From: Cytobacillus oceanisediminis | GTDB lineage: Bacteria; Bacillota; Bacilli; Bacillales; Cytobacillaceae | Direction of reading: 5' to 3' | Length of the DNA stretch: 64,000 nucleotides | Assembly: GCF_007830235.1 (NCBI RefSeq) | Contig: NZ_VLKI01000007.1 | Coordinates: 23,195-87,194 of the forward strand | Shown here: positions 30,398 through 38,584 of the stretch, one piece after another | Layout: every line of letters starts with the position of its first letter | Position numbering within the stretch: the stretch's first letter is position 1 | Notes under the pieces: model-generated | The model's database searches: none | Told to the model about the DNA's origin: nothing | What the model saw: the letters and a program-made list of their open reading frames with translations, nothing else | Translations under genes and position numbers: made by a program

Positions 30398-32517
30398 TTC
30401 AATCATTTGACCTCATTGAAGAATTGCAGGAAATGTATGCGAGCCAATATGGCCTGACGAATTTCATTACGGATGAATCAGGCGATATCATAATGCTGGC
30501 AAAGGGCCATAACGCGCTTTTTAATCTGCTGCTCGAACGTGGCGCGGTGAATGAAATCATAGAGACTGTAACAAAGGAATTTGAACTCTCAAAAACTTTC
30601 TTTATTGACATTTTGCCGGGTGTTTATGCCTGTATTGCCCCGGTGGAAGGCCACCCCGGATATTTATTATGGAGCGGTGTAAAAATGGAGCCAAGCTCAA
30701 GAGATATGATTAAAAATAAAATCGATCACTTGATAGATGATGGGGATATAGATAGCATCTTGTCTCAGACACCACTCTTCACACTGGAAAACAAGAAAGA
30801 GTGGCTCCTTTCCGCAAAGAAAGCGGCAAAAATGATATCCCGATTAATAGGTGGCGGAGATTCTCTGTTTTCAGAACACTTGAAGGTTCTTCAGGAAGCC
30901 GTAAAAACGGAAGAGGGGGATGTTTCCCGTTTTCTTTACAGCTTCCTTGAAAAAAACAGCGGAATTGATTTTCTGGGGATATGTGAACAGAGAAATGATG
31001 ATCTTTATGAGGTTTCCCATGCAGCAGGGGAAGAAGCTAAACGAATACAGGGAGCCAGCTTTTCGCCTGGGGAAAGCTTTCTCGGAAGGGTGCTCCTGAC
31101 CGGAGAGCAGGCATTTTGGGAAGAGATCGAAAAAGATCCGAAGTATACTTTTTTTCAGCATTATCACTTTTATCCAAAGTCATTATTCTGTTTTCCTATT
31201 CAGCTTAGGGATGGAAACCTTTCTCTCTTTTTTGGCGGAAGCAGAACAAGTGAAGTAATTACGGATACGGTAAAGGATTTAGATAGGAATATGGCAATGC
31301 TGTTGGAAGTGGTTCTTTCGGCTGAGTCACTGAGAAAAGAAAACAGCGGCCATCTCAGCAGGCAATCTGCACTGGCGGATATCAGCATGATGCTGGTCTC
31401 TGCACCTGATTTAAAAAAGATATCCTATATTCTTGTAGATATATCCATGAGTTTAGTCAAAGGTCCGTTTTCTGCCGTGATGTTGAAAGATTCCCAAAAG
31501 CAAAAAATGATGCTGGTTTCCAGAGGGGATATCAAGGGAGAGAAAGGCAGCTACCTTAAAAGAGCTGCAAAGGATTACTTCACTGCAACATCAGATTTAC
31601 CCCCGGATCGGTTAGTGCCAAGTATGAAGAAGCTGGAAGGATCCTCTGCCATTATCGAATGCCCGCTCTATTTTAGGGGAGAACTTTTAGGGCTAATTTG
31701 TACTGGGACAAACAGCCCCGTGGATCAAGAGACAGAAGAGCTGCTGCCATTTCTGCAGACTCTATCCCTGATTGCGGGAGTCACTTTGCAGCTGGCAGGC
31801 GAGGGACAGGAAAATATGATGGAAAGGAAGATCGAAGTCCTTCATTCCTCGATCAAAGAGTTTGATGCTGAAGCCTATCGGATTGCAGAGGAATCTGTTA
31901 AAATTGCCCGAGAATTCACTGCTGAGCTGGATATATCTAAACCTCTTATTAAAAACATCTTAATAGCCTGCAAGCTTCATTGCTTTTCACATGAATATTT
32001 GGCTGAAATGTTTCCGGAGGCTGAATTTCCTAAGATCGTGAAGGATGGAACTAGGGTCCTTGCTGAAGATGCCGCGTTTAAAAACGAAGAACAAGGCATT
32101 GGCAGTCAGATATTTGCCCTTGCTGTTTCCTATGCCAAGAACGAAGGAGATATGGAAGCGGTTATAGCCCGTCCTTACATGAAAAGGATCCGCCAGGAAT
32201 TTTTATCGCACCTGGAAGACAGCAAGGTAGTGGAGCAGGAGCTACCCCTGGAACCTGAAAGCAGCCATACTATGGAAAGCAAATCTGTAGAGAGCACCAT
32301 TAAAAACCACAAGAATCTGTCCTCCAGAGAAAAAGAAGTTCTGGACCTGGTCATCCAGGGACTAAATAATAAGGAAATCGCACGGGAACTCTTCATTAGT
32401 GAACACACTGTTAAAAATCATCTCACCAAAATCTTTCAAAAGCTTGATGTACCAGACCGCACCCAGGCGATTTCAAAAGTCTATCAATTAACCTATAATG
32501 GTTCAGCCAATCCGTAG
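30394..32517 (+). CDS. PocR/GAF-domain LuxR-type transcriptional regulator
   Basis: This 707-residue protein starts with a PocR-like sensory domain (residues ~1-135; YGLTNFITDESGDIIMLA, PGVYACIAPVEGHPGYLLW), continues with two GAF-like domains (~170-315 and ~325-470), a helical linker, and a C-terminal LuxR helix-turn-helix (LSSREKEVLDLVIQGLNNKE, ISEHTVKNHLTKIFQKLDV). The PocR domain often binds small molecules such as hydrocarbon derivatives; here its conserved Cys pattern is lacking. It overlaps the previous gene by ATGA. Together with the KaiC-like ATPase it forms a three-gene regulatory operon just upstream of the Tad pilus genes, their most likely target. Confidence 0.88.
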   Translation: MIQSFDLIEELQEMYASQYGLTNFITDESGDIIMLAKGHNALFNLLLERGAVNEIIETVTKEFELSKTFFIDILPGVYACIAPVEGHPGYLLWSGVKMEPSSRDMIKNKIDHLIDDGDIDSILSQTPLFTLENKKEWLLSAKKAAKMISRLIGGGDSLFSEHLKVLQEAVKTEEGDVSRFLYSFLEKNSGIDFLGICEQRNDDLYEVSHAAGEEAKRIQGASFSPGESFLGRVLLTGEQAFWEEIEKDPKYTFFQHYHFYPKSLFCFPIQLRDGNLSLFFGGSRTSEVITDTVKDLDRNMAMLLEVVLSAESLRKENSGHLSRQSALADISMMLVSAPDLKKISYILVDISMSLVKGPFSAVMLKDSQKQKMMLVSRGDIKGEKGSYLKRAAKDYFTATSDLPPDRLVPSMKKLEGSSAIIECPLYFRGELLGLICTGTNSPVDQETEELLPFLQTLSLIAGVTLQLAGEGQENMMERKIEVLHSSIKEFDAEAYRIAEESVKIAREFTAELDISKPLIKNILIACKLHCFSHEYLAEMFPEAEFPKIVKDGTRVLAEDAAFKNEEQGIGSQIFALAVSYAKNEGDMEAVIARPYMKRIRQEFLSHLEDSKVVEQELPLEPESSHTMESKSVESTIKNHKNLSSREKEVLDLVIQGLNNKEIARELFISEHTVKNHLTKIFQKLDVPDRTQAISKVYQLTYNGSANP

Positions 32518-32541
32518 CCTCCTGATTAAGGAGGTTTTTTT
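32518..32541 (+). terminator. Terminator after LuxR-type regulator
   Basis: CCTCCT (32518-32523) pairs with AGGAGG (32529-32534) with a 5-base loop, then seven T. It begins directly after the stop codon. Confidence 0.9.
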
Positions 32542-32700
32542 AATTCCTATAGATATAGGAATACTGGAAAGAGTGTTAGGGCTGATATAGGAAACCATTC
32601 TTATAAAAACCGCTTTTGATAAAGGGAAAGGCGGGGGATATTTTATTTTCATAAATCCCTGCATAATAAGCATTGTAAGTGATCAACACAAAGGCAGGAG

Positions 32701-33069
32701 GTGCTGAAAACGAATCTGCTGAACCTTGATACGAAGCAAGTGATCGCGGAGGATGTCAAACCGGCTAATACCTTTTGGAAAAGATTTAAAGGCCTGATGC
32801 TGACAAAAAGCATGCCTGAGAACCTGGCCCTTCATCTTTCGCCATGTCCGAGCATTCATACCTTTCTAATGAGATATAACATTGATGTTTTATATCTGAA
32901 TGATCGGAATGAAATCGTCGGACTGGAGGAAAGCCTTGCGCCTGGCAAAACAGGCAAAAGATTTCCGGAAGCTGTATCGGTCATCGAGCTGCCTGCCGGA
33001 AAAATAAAACAAACCTCAACCGCGGCTGGACAAGCTGTAGCCTTTGTGGAGAAAAACGAACAATCTTAA
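32701..33069 (+). CDS. DUF192-family protein
   Basis: This 122-residue protein matches DUF192: TFWKRFKGLMLTKSMPEN, LHLSPCPSIHTFLMRYNIDV, VLYLNDRNEIVGLEESLAPG, VSVIELPAG. Small DUF192 proteins often sit at the head of Tad pilus loci in Firmicutes and archaea-like secretion loci, but their role is unknown. No signal peptide is visible. The start is uncertain: GTG 32701 touches the GCAGGAG ribosome-binding site, and the next in-frame codons (CTG, AAA, ACG) include no ATG, so a nearby CTG or ACG start, or inefficient GTG initiation, must be considered. Confidence 0.8.
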   Translation: MLKTNLLNLDTKQVIAEDVKPANTFWKRFKGLMLTKSMPENLALHLSPCPSIHTFLMRYNIDVLYLNDRNEIVGLEESLAPGKTGKRFPEAVSVIELPAGKIKQTSTAAGQAVAFVEKNEQS

Positions 33070-33105
33070 TAAAATCATATTTTTATATAAAAGGAGAGAG
33101 TTTAC

Positions 33106-33276
33106 ATGTTAAACAGAATTAAAGGATTATTTATCGAAGAAGAAGGACAAGGGATGACTGAGTATGGCATGATTCTTGGGCTAGTGGCTGTAGGTGTAAT
33201 AGTAGCGTTAGTAGCTTTAAAAGGTAAAATCGTCGATCTATTTAATGGAATTAGTTTCAAAGAGCCAACACTTTAA
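33106..33276 (+). CDS. flp: Flp-family type IVb pilin
   Basis: This 56-residue prepilin begins MLNRIKGLFIEEEGQGMTEY. The class IVb cleavage motif G/QGMTEY has Glu at +5 and Tyr at +6, followed by a continuous hydrophobic helix (GMILGLVAVGVIVALVAL) and a short polar tail. TadV (33563) should remove the leader, and the mature subunit would polymerise into a thin adhesive pilus. AAGGAGAG lies eight to ten bases before the ATG. A strong terminator after the gene, with the assembly genes downstream, would give the pilin a much higher level than the machinery. Confidence 0.92.
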   Translation: MLNRIKGLFIEEEGQGMTEYGMILGLVAVGVIVALVALKGKIVDLFNGISFKEPTL

Positions 33277-33291
33277 AAGAAAAGAGAAAGT

Positions 33292-33329
33292 GGGTGTCCC
33301 AAAAGTATTGCTTTTGGACACCCTCTTTT
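33292..33329 (+). terminator. Terminator after the pilin gene
   Basis: GGGTGTCC and AAAAG on the left pair with CTTTT and GGACACCC on the right (33292-33305 with 33311-33323, one bulged C), followed by TCTTTT. A second copy of the right arm lies at 33502-33523. Confidence 0.9.
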
Positions 33330-33338
33330 GGTAAGGCA

Positions 33339-33501
33339 ATAGCTCTTTAAAATTTGGCCTGTTGATTTCCGCTCCAGGGACTCGCTTTCCGCGGGCGGTC
33401 CGGGAGCCTCCTCGGTGCATTCGCACCTGCGGGGTCTCCCGCTGACTCGCTTCTCCCGCAGGAGTCTCGCCCCTTCCGCTCCAATCAACAGGGTGCAAAA
33501 A
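33339..33501 (-). repeat. Intergenic dyad repeat, reverse orientation
   Basis: AGCTCTTTAAAATTTGGCC, CTGTTGATTTCCGCTCCAGG, the GC-rich core and CCAATCAACAGGGTGC match the other copies on the minus strand. It lies between the pilin terminator and tadV, flanked by duplicated terminator sequence. Confidence 0.88.
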
Positions 33502-33562
33502 CCTTTTGGGACACCCTCTTTAAAAGAATTACTCAAAAACCCAATGAAAGGATGGCATCCAA

Positions 33563-34069
33563 ATGAATCTTTTTCTAGTAATTATCCTATTGATATGTGT
33601 CATTACCGATGTAAAGAGCAGAAAAATCTACAACAAAGTAATCTATCCAGCCCTTTTGGCAGGATTCGTCTATCATCTGGCCAGCGGCGGCTGGGATGCC
33701 TTATTCCATTCTTTCATTGGCTTTTTGATCGGGCTTGGACTCCTTCTAATTCCTTACTTGATGGGAGGCATGGGGGCAGGGGACGTTAAGCTTCTTGCTT
33801 TAATTGGCGCCTTAAAGGGCGGAGCATTTGTTTTCCAGTCATTCTTATATATAGCCGTGATCGGAGGAATCATCGCACTGGGGATTGTTCTGTTCCGAAG
33901 CGGCGTGCTGAAGTCAATGATTTACTTTTTTTATAGTCTCCTAAAAGGTGTACGGAATACGGCAATCATTTCAAGGGGGTCCTTAACAGCCACATATCCT
34001 TATGGAGTGGCAATTGCAGCAGGCACTGCCCTTTCGCTGCTGTTCGAAAGGATGCCTGGCCTATGGTAA
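33563..34069 (+). CDS. tadV: Prepilin peptidase TadV/CpaA (A24 family)
   Basis: This 168-residue membrane protein has about four to six helices and the two catalytic aspartates of A24 aspartic peptidases, in CVITDVKSRKIYN and MGGMGAGDVKLLALIG. It lacks the N-methylase domain of PilD, as is usual for Tad peptidases. It cleaves the Flp prepilin and the TadE/TadG-type pseudopilins on the cytoplasmic side of the membrane. The stop overlaps the tadE start by seven bases, so it begins the assembly operon. Confidence 0.92.
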   Translation: MNLFLVIILLICVITDVKSRKIYNKVIYPALLAGFVYHLASGGWDALFHSFIGFLIGLGLLLIPYLMGGMGAGDVKLLALIGALKGGAFVFQSFLYIAVIGGIIALGIVLFRSGVLKSMIYFFYSLLKGVRNTAIISRGSLTATYPYGVAIAAGTALSLLFERMPGLW

Positions 34070-34437
34070 GAAAGGAAGATGGCCAGTCATTGGTAGAGTT
34101 TGCGCTCATTCTGCCCTTGTTTCTTCTATTATTAATAGGTGTGATTGATTTTGGGAGAATCCTCTATACCCAGATGCAGCTTGAGCTTGTCTCGCAGGAG
34201 TCAGTAAGGCTTGGTGGCCTTGGAAAAACGGATGACGAAATTCGGGCATATGCCAAAAATCAGTTTACACAAGGTGATTCTTCCCGGCTTACAATAGATA
34301 TTTCTCCTGCCGGAACGAGAAAACCGGGAACCTATGTAACCGTTGCTATTTCATATCCGGAAACTCTTTTGGAAGGATTGGGAAGCATGGCTGTCCCGTA
34401 CACCATTAAAACCAGTTCGACGATACGGGTGGAATGA
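34063..34437 (+). CDS. tadE: TadE-family pseudopilin
   Basis: This 124-residue protein begins MVRKEDGQSLVEFALILP, a class IVb-like cleavage site (G/QSLVEF with Glu at +5), followed by a hydrophobic helix (LFLLLLIGVIDFGRILYTQ) and an extracellular beta-rich domain of ~85 residues. TadE proteins are minor pseudopilins needed for Flp pilus assembly. It overlaps tadV at its start and the tadG-like gene at its end (ATGA). Confidence 0.92.
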   Translation: MVRKEDGQSLVEFALILPLFLLLLIGVIDFGRILYTQMQLELVSQESVRLGGLGKTDDEIRAYAKNQFTQGDSSRLTIDISPAGTRKPGTYVTVAISYPETLLEGLGSMAVPYTIKTSSTIRVE

Positions 34438-35354
34438 TCATGATTATAAAAAAAATTTCCAAAAAAGAGGAAGGCAGCATAATCGTTCTATTTGCCGTCG
34501 GCTTAGCAGCTTTGATTGCGATGACTGGCCTTGTTATAGATGGAGGACATTTATACATGCAAAAAAGCCGTCTCCAAAAGACGGCCAACGCTGCTGCCTT
34601 ATCGGGAGCACAGGAAATACCGAATAGCGAATCAGCTGTCAATGAGGTCGTTAGCTATATTCTAGCCTCGCATGGGGAAGAAGGCAGCCTGCAGCAGTCC
34701 AGCATTGAAAATAACAGCAAGCTGTATGTAGCGCTTGAAAAAAGTGTCCCCCTTTTCTTTGCCACGCTGTTCGGGGTGGATAGCCTGCCTGTGAAGGCAG
34801 ATGCAAAGGCAGCTTTAGCTCCAATGGGTGCGGCAAAGGGGGCTGTTCCATTAGGAATTGATGAATCGGTTGCTCTTCAATATGGCCAGGCATATCAGCT
34901 TAAGGTAGATTCAGGGGATTCGGCATCTGGTAATTTTGGGGTTCTTGCTCTGCAGGGACCAGGTGCTAAGCTATATGGTGAAAGCCTGACATACGGATTT
35001 GACCAGCCTCTAAAAGTCGGGGATATCATCCCGACACAGACAGGGAATATTGCCGGCGAAACACGCTCAGCTATCAATTACAGGATTGACTCTTGCCCCT
35101 ATCCTTCGGGTGAATATCAGAACAGGGACTGCCCCAGGGTGATGCTGGTTATCGTGTATAAGCCTTATGAAAAAACAACGACTCAGTTCAAAAGCATTAA
35201 AATAACAGGATTTGCTTATTTTTATGTCACGGACCGCATGGGAAGCAGCGATGATTCTATTAAAGGCATTTTTATAAAACGAACAGGTGCCGGAACCGCT
35301 GAAACAGCAATGCCTCTTGATCGGGGAGCTTATGCGGTAAGGCTAACAGAGTAG
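34434..35354 (+). CDS. tadG: TadG-like pilus assembly protein
   Basis: This 306-residue protein has an N-terminal TadG/Flp-like segment (KKEEGSIIVLFAVGLAALI, then MTGLVIDGGHLYMQKSRLQK and TANAAALSGAQEI), which anchors it in the membrane, and a large extracellular region. It lacks the von Willebrand A domain of proteobacterial TadG, so it belongs to the shorter Gram-positive type. The start could be ATG 34434 (overlapping the tadE stop) or ATG 34440. Two Cys in the distal part (DSCPYPSGEYQNRDCPR) might form a disulfide. Confidence 0.85.
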   Translation: MIMIIKKISKKEEGSIIVLFAVGLAALIAMTGLVIDGGHLYMQKSRLQKTANAAALSGAQEIPNSESAVNEVVSYILASHGEEGSLQQSSIENNSKLYVALEKSVPLFFATLFGVDSLPVKADAKAALAPMGAAKGAVPLGIDESVALQYGQAYQLKVDSGDSASGNFGVLALQGPGAKLYGESLTYGFDQPLKVGDIIPTQTGNIAGETRSAINYRIDSCPYPSGEYQNRDCPRVMLVIVYKPYEKTTTQFKSIKITGFAYFYVTDRMGSSDDSIKGIFIKRTGAGTAETAMPLDRGAYAVRLTE

Positions 35355-35366
35355 GTGGACAGGCAG

Positions 35367-36308
35367 ATGAAAACGAAAAAATTATTGTTTTTGGCGATAG
35401 TTTCAGGCCTTATGACGACCCTCCTTTTCTATTTATTTATAAATAGGGAAAGTACAGTAACCGTCGATAAGGCTGTTCCTATGGCTGAAGTTGTGACAGC
35501 CAGCCTGGATATCGGCAAGAACGAGAAAATTACGGAAGAAAACCTTTCAATGGCTGAATTCCCGGAGAACCAAATCCATCCTGAGGCTGTCCGGGATCCG
35601 CAATCGATTATAGGCAAGTATGCTTCGGCAGATATAAAGCAAGGGGAAATCCTAATGCTTCACAGGATTTATGAAGCAAAGGAAGAGGAAAACGTCATTT
35701 CAAGAAAAATAAGTGAAGGTTTTCGGGCAGTATCCATCAGTACAGACTTTGTCAAATCTGTCTCCAATCAAATTGAACCGGATGATTTTGTGGATGTGGT
35801 CCTAAGCGAAGAAACTCCTTCTGGCGAATCCGGTATAAAAACGGAACTGATACTGGAAAAGGTTCGTGTGCTATCTGTAGGAAAAAGGCTTACAGAAAAG
35901 CAAAATAATGAAGCTGATACAGGCAACGAGTCAGAGTATTTGTCTGTAACGCTTGAGCTCAAGCAGGAGGACAGCGTAAAAATCATTAACGCAGGCGAAC
36001 GGGGAAGTCTGCATTTAGTACTGAACAGCCAGCTCTCATCAAAGGAAGAAGCTGAGACAGGGGAGCAGAGAGAACAGGAAAATCCTGCGCCTGATACCCA
36101 ATTAGTTACGTTGTCAAAGCGTTCCATTATTCGCAAAGAACCCCGTCTTAATGGATATATCACCTCAATCGTTGACCAGGATACCAAGCTGAGATTCCTT
36201 GGAAAAGAAGAGACGGATGAAGAAGGCAGACTATGGCTTTTTATTGAAACTCCTGATAAAAAACAGGGCTGGATCAGTAGCAGAATCGTTAAGCAGGAGG
36301 GTGAATAG
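35367..36308 (+). CDS. cpaB: CpaB/RcpC-like pilus assembly protein with C-terminal SH3b domain
   Basis: This 313-residue protein has an N-terminal membrane helix (LLFLAIVSGLMTTLLFYLFI), a SAF/CpaB domain (ASLDIGKNEKITEENLSMAE, IIGKYASADIKQGEILM) and an RcpC-like region (GFRAVSISTDFVKS). The last ~65 residues (SIIRKEPRLNGYITSIVDQD, FLGKEETDEEGRLWLF, KKQGWISSRIVKQE) look like a bacterial SH3b domain, which commonly binds cell wall. I chose ATG 35367, eight bases after AGGTGG, over GTG 35355. In Gram-negatives CpaB works with a secretin; here wall binding could replace that. Confidence 0.85.
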   Translation: MKTKKLLFLAIVSGLMTTLLFYLFINRESTVTVDKAVPMAEVVTASLDIGKNEKITEENLSMAEFPENQIHPEAVRDPQSIIGKYASADIKQGEILMLHRIYEAKEEENVISRKISEGFRAVSISTDFVKSVSNQIEPDDFVDVVLSEETPSGESGIKTELILEKVRVLSVGKRLTEKQNNEADTGNESEYLSVTLELKQEDSVKIINAGERGSLHLVLNSQLSSKEEAETGEQREQENPAPDTQLVTLSKRSIIRKEPRLNGYITSIVDQDTKLRFLGKEETDEEGRLWLFIETPDKKQGWISSRIVKQEGE

Positions 36309-36327
36309 AGAGAAAGGAGCGGTTAAG

Positions 36328-37200
36328 TTGGCAGGAACGTTTAAAGATAACTATAAACGCGGGAAAATGATCGTTATTTGTAGTGCATCAGGCGGGACAG
36401 GGAGAACAGCTGTAACCGTCAACTTGGCTGCGATGCTTGCAAAAAGAAAGATGAAGGTGGATATACTCGATGCTGATTGGCAGTTTGGCGATATTGCAAT
36501 GGCCCTTAATCTTGAGCCTGCTGTGACTATCAAAGAGATAGCAGAAAAGCAGGATAGCAAGAATGCCCGGAATTATACCAGTATTCATTCAACAGGGATA
36601 GGGGTATTGGCGGCACCGGACCGGCCGGAATATGCAGACATGATTACATCAGATGTCCTAGAAGCAACAGTCAGCGCGCTTCTTTCGGAAGCTCAGGTGC
36701 TCCTGGCTGAAACAGAGGGAGGACTAACCGACAGGAACCTTCAGCTAATGGAGATGGCAGACATCATACTCCTGATAACTACTCCAGGTATAGGGTCGCT
36801 TAAAAATACAAAGCTGATGATTGAAACTCTGGAGGCACTCGAATTAAAGGATAAGGTAAAGCTGGTAGTCAATCAAAAAGACCGTTCTTATGCTATTAAA
36901 GCTAGCATGATTCCAAAGCTTGTGGGAGTGGAGCCATTCTTTTTTTTGCCGTCAGAAAAGACACAGTTAGCAAACTCACTCGATTTAGGGGAGCCAATCG
37001 TGCTTAGTCATCCAAAGCTTCGTTTTTCAAAAGGAATCGAAGGGCTGGCTGAACGGCTTTATCCTCAGGAAAAACAGTCCGCAGATTCCGGCTTCCTAAA
37101 GCTGTTCCAAAAGAAAATAACCGGTGTAAGGGGAAGAGTAGATGAGCTTATTGGAAAGAATTCAATCGAAGAATCAAAAGGAATTCAAAAAAACCAATGA
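36328..37200 (+). CDS. tadZ: TadZ/CpaE-like ParA-family ATPase
   Basis: This 290-residue protein is a MinD/ParA-type ATPase. The P-loop is atypical, CSASGGTGRTAVTVNLA, lacking the signature Lys of KGGxGKT and with Arg for the P-loop Lys, as known for some TadZ proteins. DILDADWQFGDIAMALNLEP is the switch I region and VLLAETEGGL the Walker B area. TadZ localises the pilus machine at the membrane. I chose TTG 36328 with AAAGGAGCGG upstream, after the cpaB stop; a longer reading from 36199 lies inside cpaB. Its 3' end overlaps tadA by 59 bases. Confidence 0.88.
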   Translation: MAGTFKDNYKRGKMIVICSASGGTGRTAVTVNLAAMLAKRKMKVDILDADWQFGDIAMALNLEPAVTIKEIAEKQDSKNARNYTSIHSTGIGVLAAPDRPEYADMITSDVLEATVSALLSEAQVLLAETEGGLTDRNLQLMEMADIILLITTPGIGSLKNTKLMIETLEALELKDKVKLVVNQKDRSYAIKASMIPKLVGVEPFFFLPSEKTQLANSLDLGEPIVLSHPKLRFSKGIEGLAERLYPQEKQSADSGFLKLFQKKITGVRGRVDELIGKNSIEESKGIQKNQ

Positions 37201-38584
37201 AAATCCGCTTCATACAGAGCTGAATGCTAATGCGGAAGGTCATGAATCTTCTGCAGATCTGCCGGTGAAGCCGGAGAAAAAGCCTAAAAAGACGACTAAC
37301 ATTGAAAAGAAAAAATCGCCAGCACCTAAAAGTGAATATCAGCAGATGAAGGATCTTGCTTTCAAATACATTTTAAAAGAACGCAAAGAAGAGGATGTAG
37401 AAGAAATTGCCGGGGATCTAGACTCGATTATTTCAGAAATTCTCCAGGAAAATGAGGGAATGAAGGCTTCCCTCGATCTTGATAAGCTGAAGGAAGAATT
37501 AACGAATGACCTAACAGGGTACGGCCCCATTAACCCATTGCTCCTTGATGAAGATGTCTCCGAGGTTATGGTAAACGGTCCCGATCAGGTATATGCAGAG
37601 CGGGGCGGCCGTTTGCAGCTGACAGATATAACCTTCCGTGACAACGATCATATTATGGCCGTATTGGAAAAAATCGTGGCACCCCTGGGACGGAGAATCG
37701 ATGAGAGCAGTCCGATGGTGGATGCGCGCCTCAAGGATGGTTCAAGGGTAAATGCCATTATTCCGCCGCTCGCCTTAAATGGCCCGACGATTACCATCAG
37801 GAAATTTTCCAAGGATCCTTTTACAATTCATGATTTAATCCGCTTTGGAACCGTAACACCCGAAATGGCCGAATTTATAGAAGCTTGTGTAAAAGCAAAG
37901 CTGAACATCTTTGTAAGCGGGGGAACCGGATCAGGAAAAACGACAACATTAAATGTATTATCCTCGTTTATATCAAATGATGACCGTATTGTCACAATCG
38001 AGGATGCAGCAGAGCTTCAATTGGGGCAGGAGCATGTGGTCACGCTTGAAACTCGTCCTCCCAATATCGAAGGCAATGGTGCGATTACCATCCGGGATCT
38101 TGTCAGGAACTCGCTTAGGATGAGGCCTGACCGTATTGTGATTGGTGAGGTGCGAAGCGGGGAAGCCCTGGATATGCTGCAGGCCATGAATACAGGGCAT
38201 GACGGATCTCTTGCAACCGGACATGCGAATAGCCCGCGCGATATGCTGTCCCGTTTGGAGACGATGGTGCTGATGGCGGGGATGGAGCTGCCAATCAAAG
38301 CAATCAGGAGCCAGATTGCAGGGGCACTTGATCTCATCATCCAGCAATCAAGGCTTAAGGACGGCTCACGAAGAATTACGAACATAACGGAAGTACAGGG
38401 CTTGGAGGGAGATGTCATTGTGCTTCAGGATATTTTTGTCTTTGAGCAAAATGGAGTTGGAGAAGATGGGAAAATCATAGGCAAGCTGGTTCCTACAGGT
38501 GTACGGCCAAAGTTTTATGAGCGGATGGAGCAGGAAGGTATTTTTCTTCCGCCTTCCATTTTTCAGGAAAGGGTGGAGAGATGA
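37142..38584 (+). CDS. tadA: TadA/CpaF secretion ATPase
   Basis: This 480-residue ATPase powers Flp pilus assembly. After a disordered Lys/Glu-rich ~75-residue N-terminus it has the CpaF core: LTGYGPINPLLLDEDVSEVM, VNGPDQVYAERGGRLQLT, the Walker A VSGGTGSGKTTTLN (residues ~256-269), the Asp box RIVTIEDAAELQLGQEHVV, Walker B RPDRIVIGEVRSGEALDML and the His box GHDGSLATGHANSP. All are intact. It starts 59 bases inside tadZ in another frame and ends overlapping tadB, consistent with tight operon coupling. Confidence 0.93.
   Translation: MSLLERIQSKNQKEFKKTNENPLHTELNANAEGHESSADLPVKPEKKPKKTTNIEKKKSPAPKSEYQQMKDLAFKYILKERKEEDVEEIAGDLDSIISEILQENEGMKASLDLDKLKEELTNDLTGYGPINPLLLDEDVSEVMVNGPDQVYAERGGRLQLTDITFRDNDHIMAVLEKIVAPLGRRIDESSPMVDARLKDGSRVNAIIPPLALNGPTITIRKFSKDPFTIHDLIRFGTVTPEMAEFIEACVKAKLNIFVSGGTGSGKTTTLNVLSSFISNDDRIVTIEDAAELQLGQEHVVTLETRPPNIEGNGAITIRDLVRNSLRMRPDRIVIGEVRSGEALDMLQAMNTGHDGSLATGHANSPRDMLSRLETMVLMAGMELPIKAIRSQIAGALDLIIQQSRLKDGSRRITNITEVQGLEGDVIVLQDIFVFEQNGVGEDGKIIGKLVPTGVRPKFYERMEQEGIFLPPSIFQERVER

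Noticed and set aside
33238..33789. Several frames of 86-124 codons around the dyad repeat and into tadV
   Set aside because: They are generated by the GC-rich repeat or are tadV read out of frame; similar frames appear in every repeat copy.
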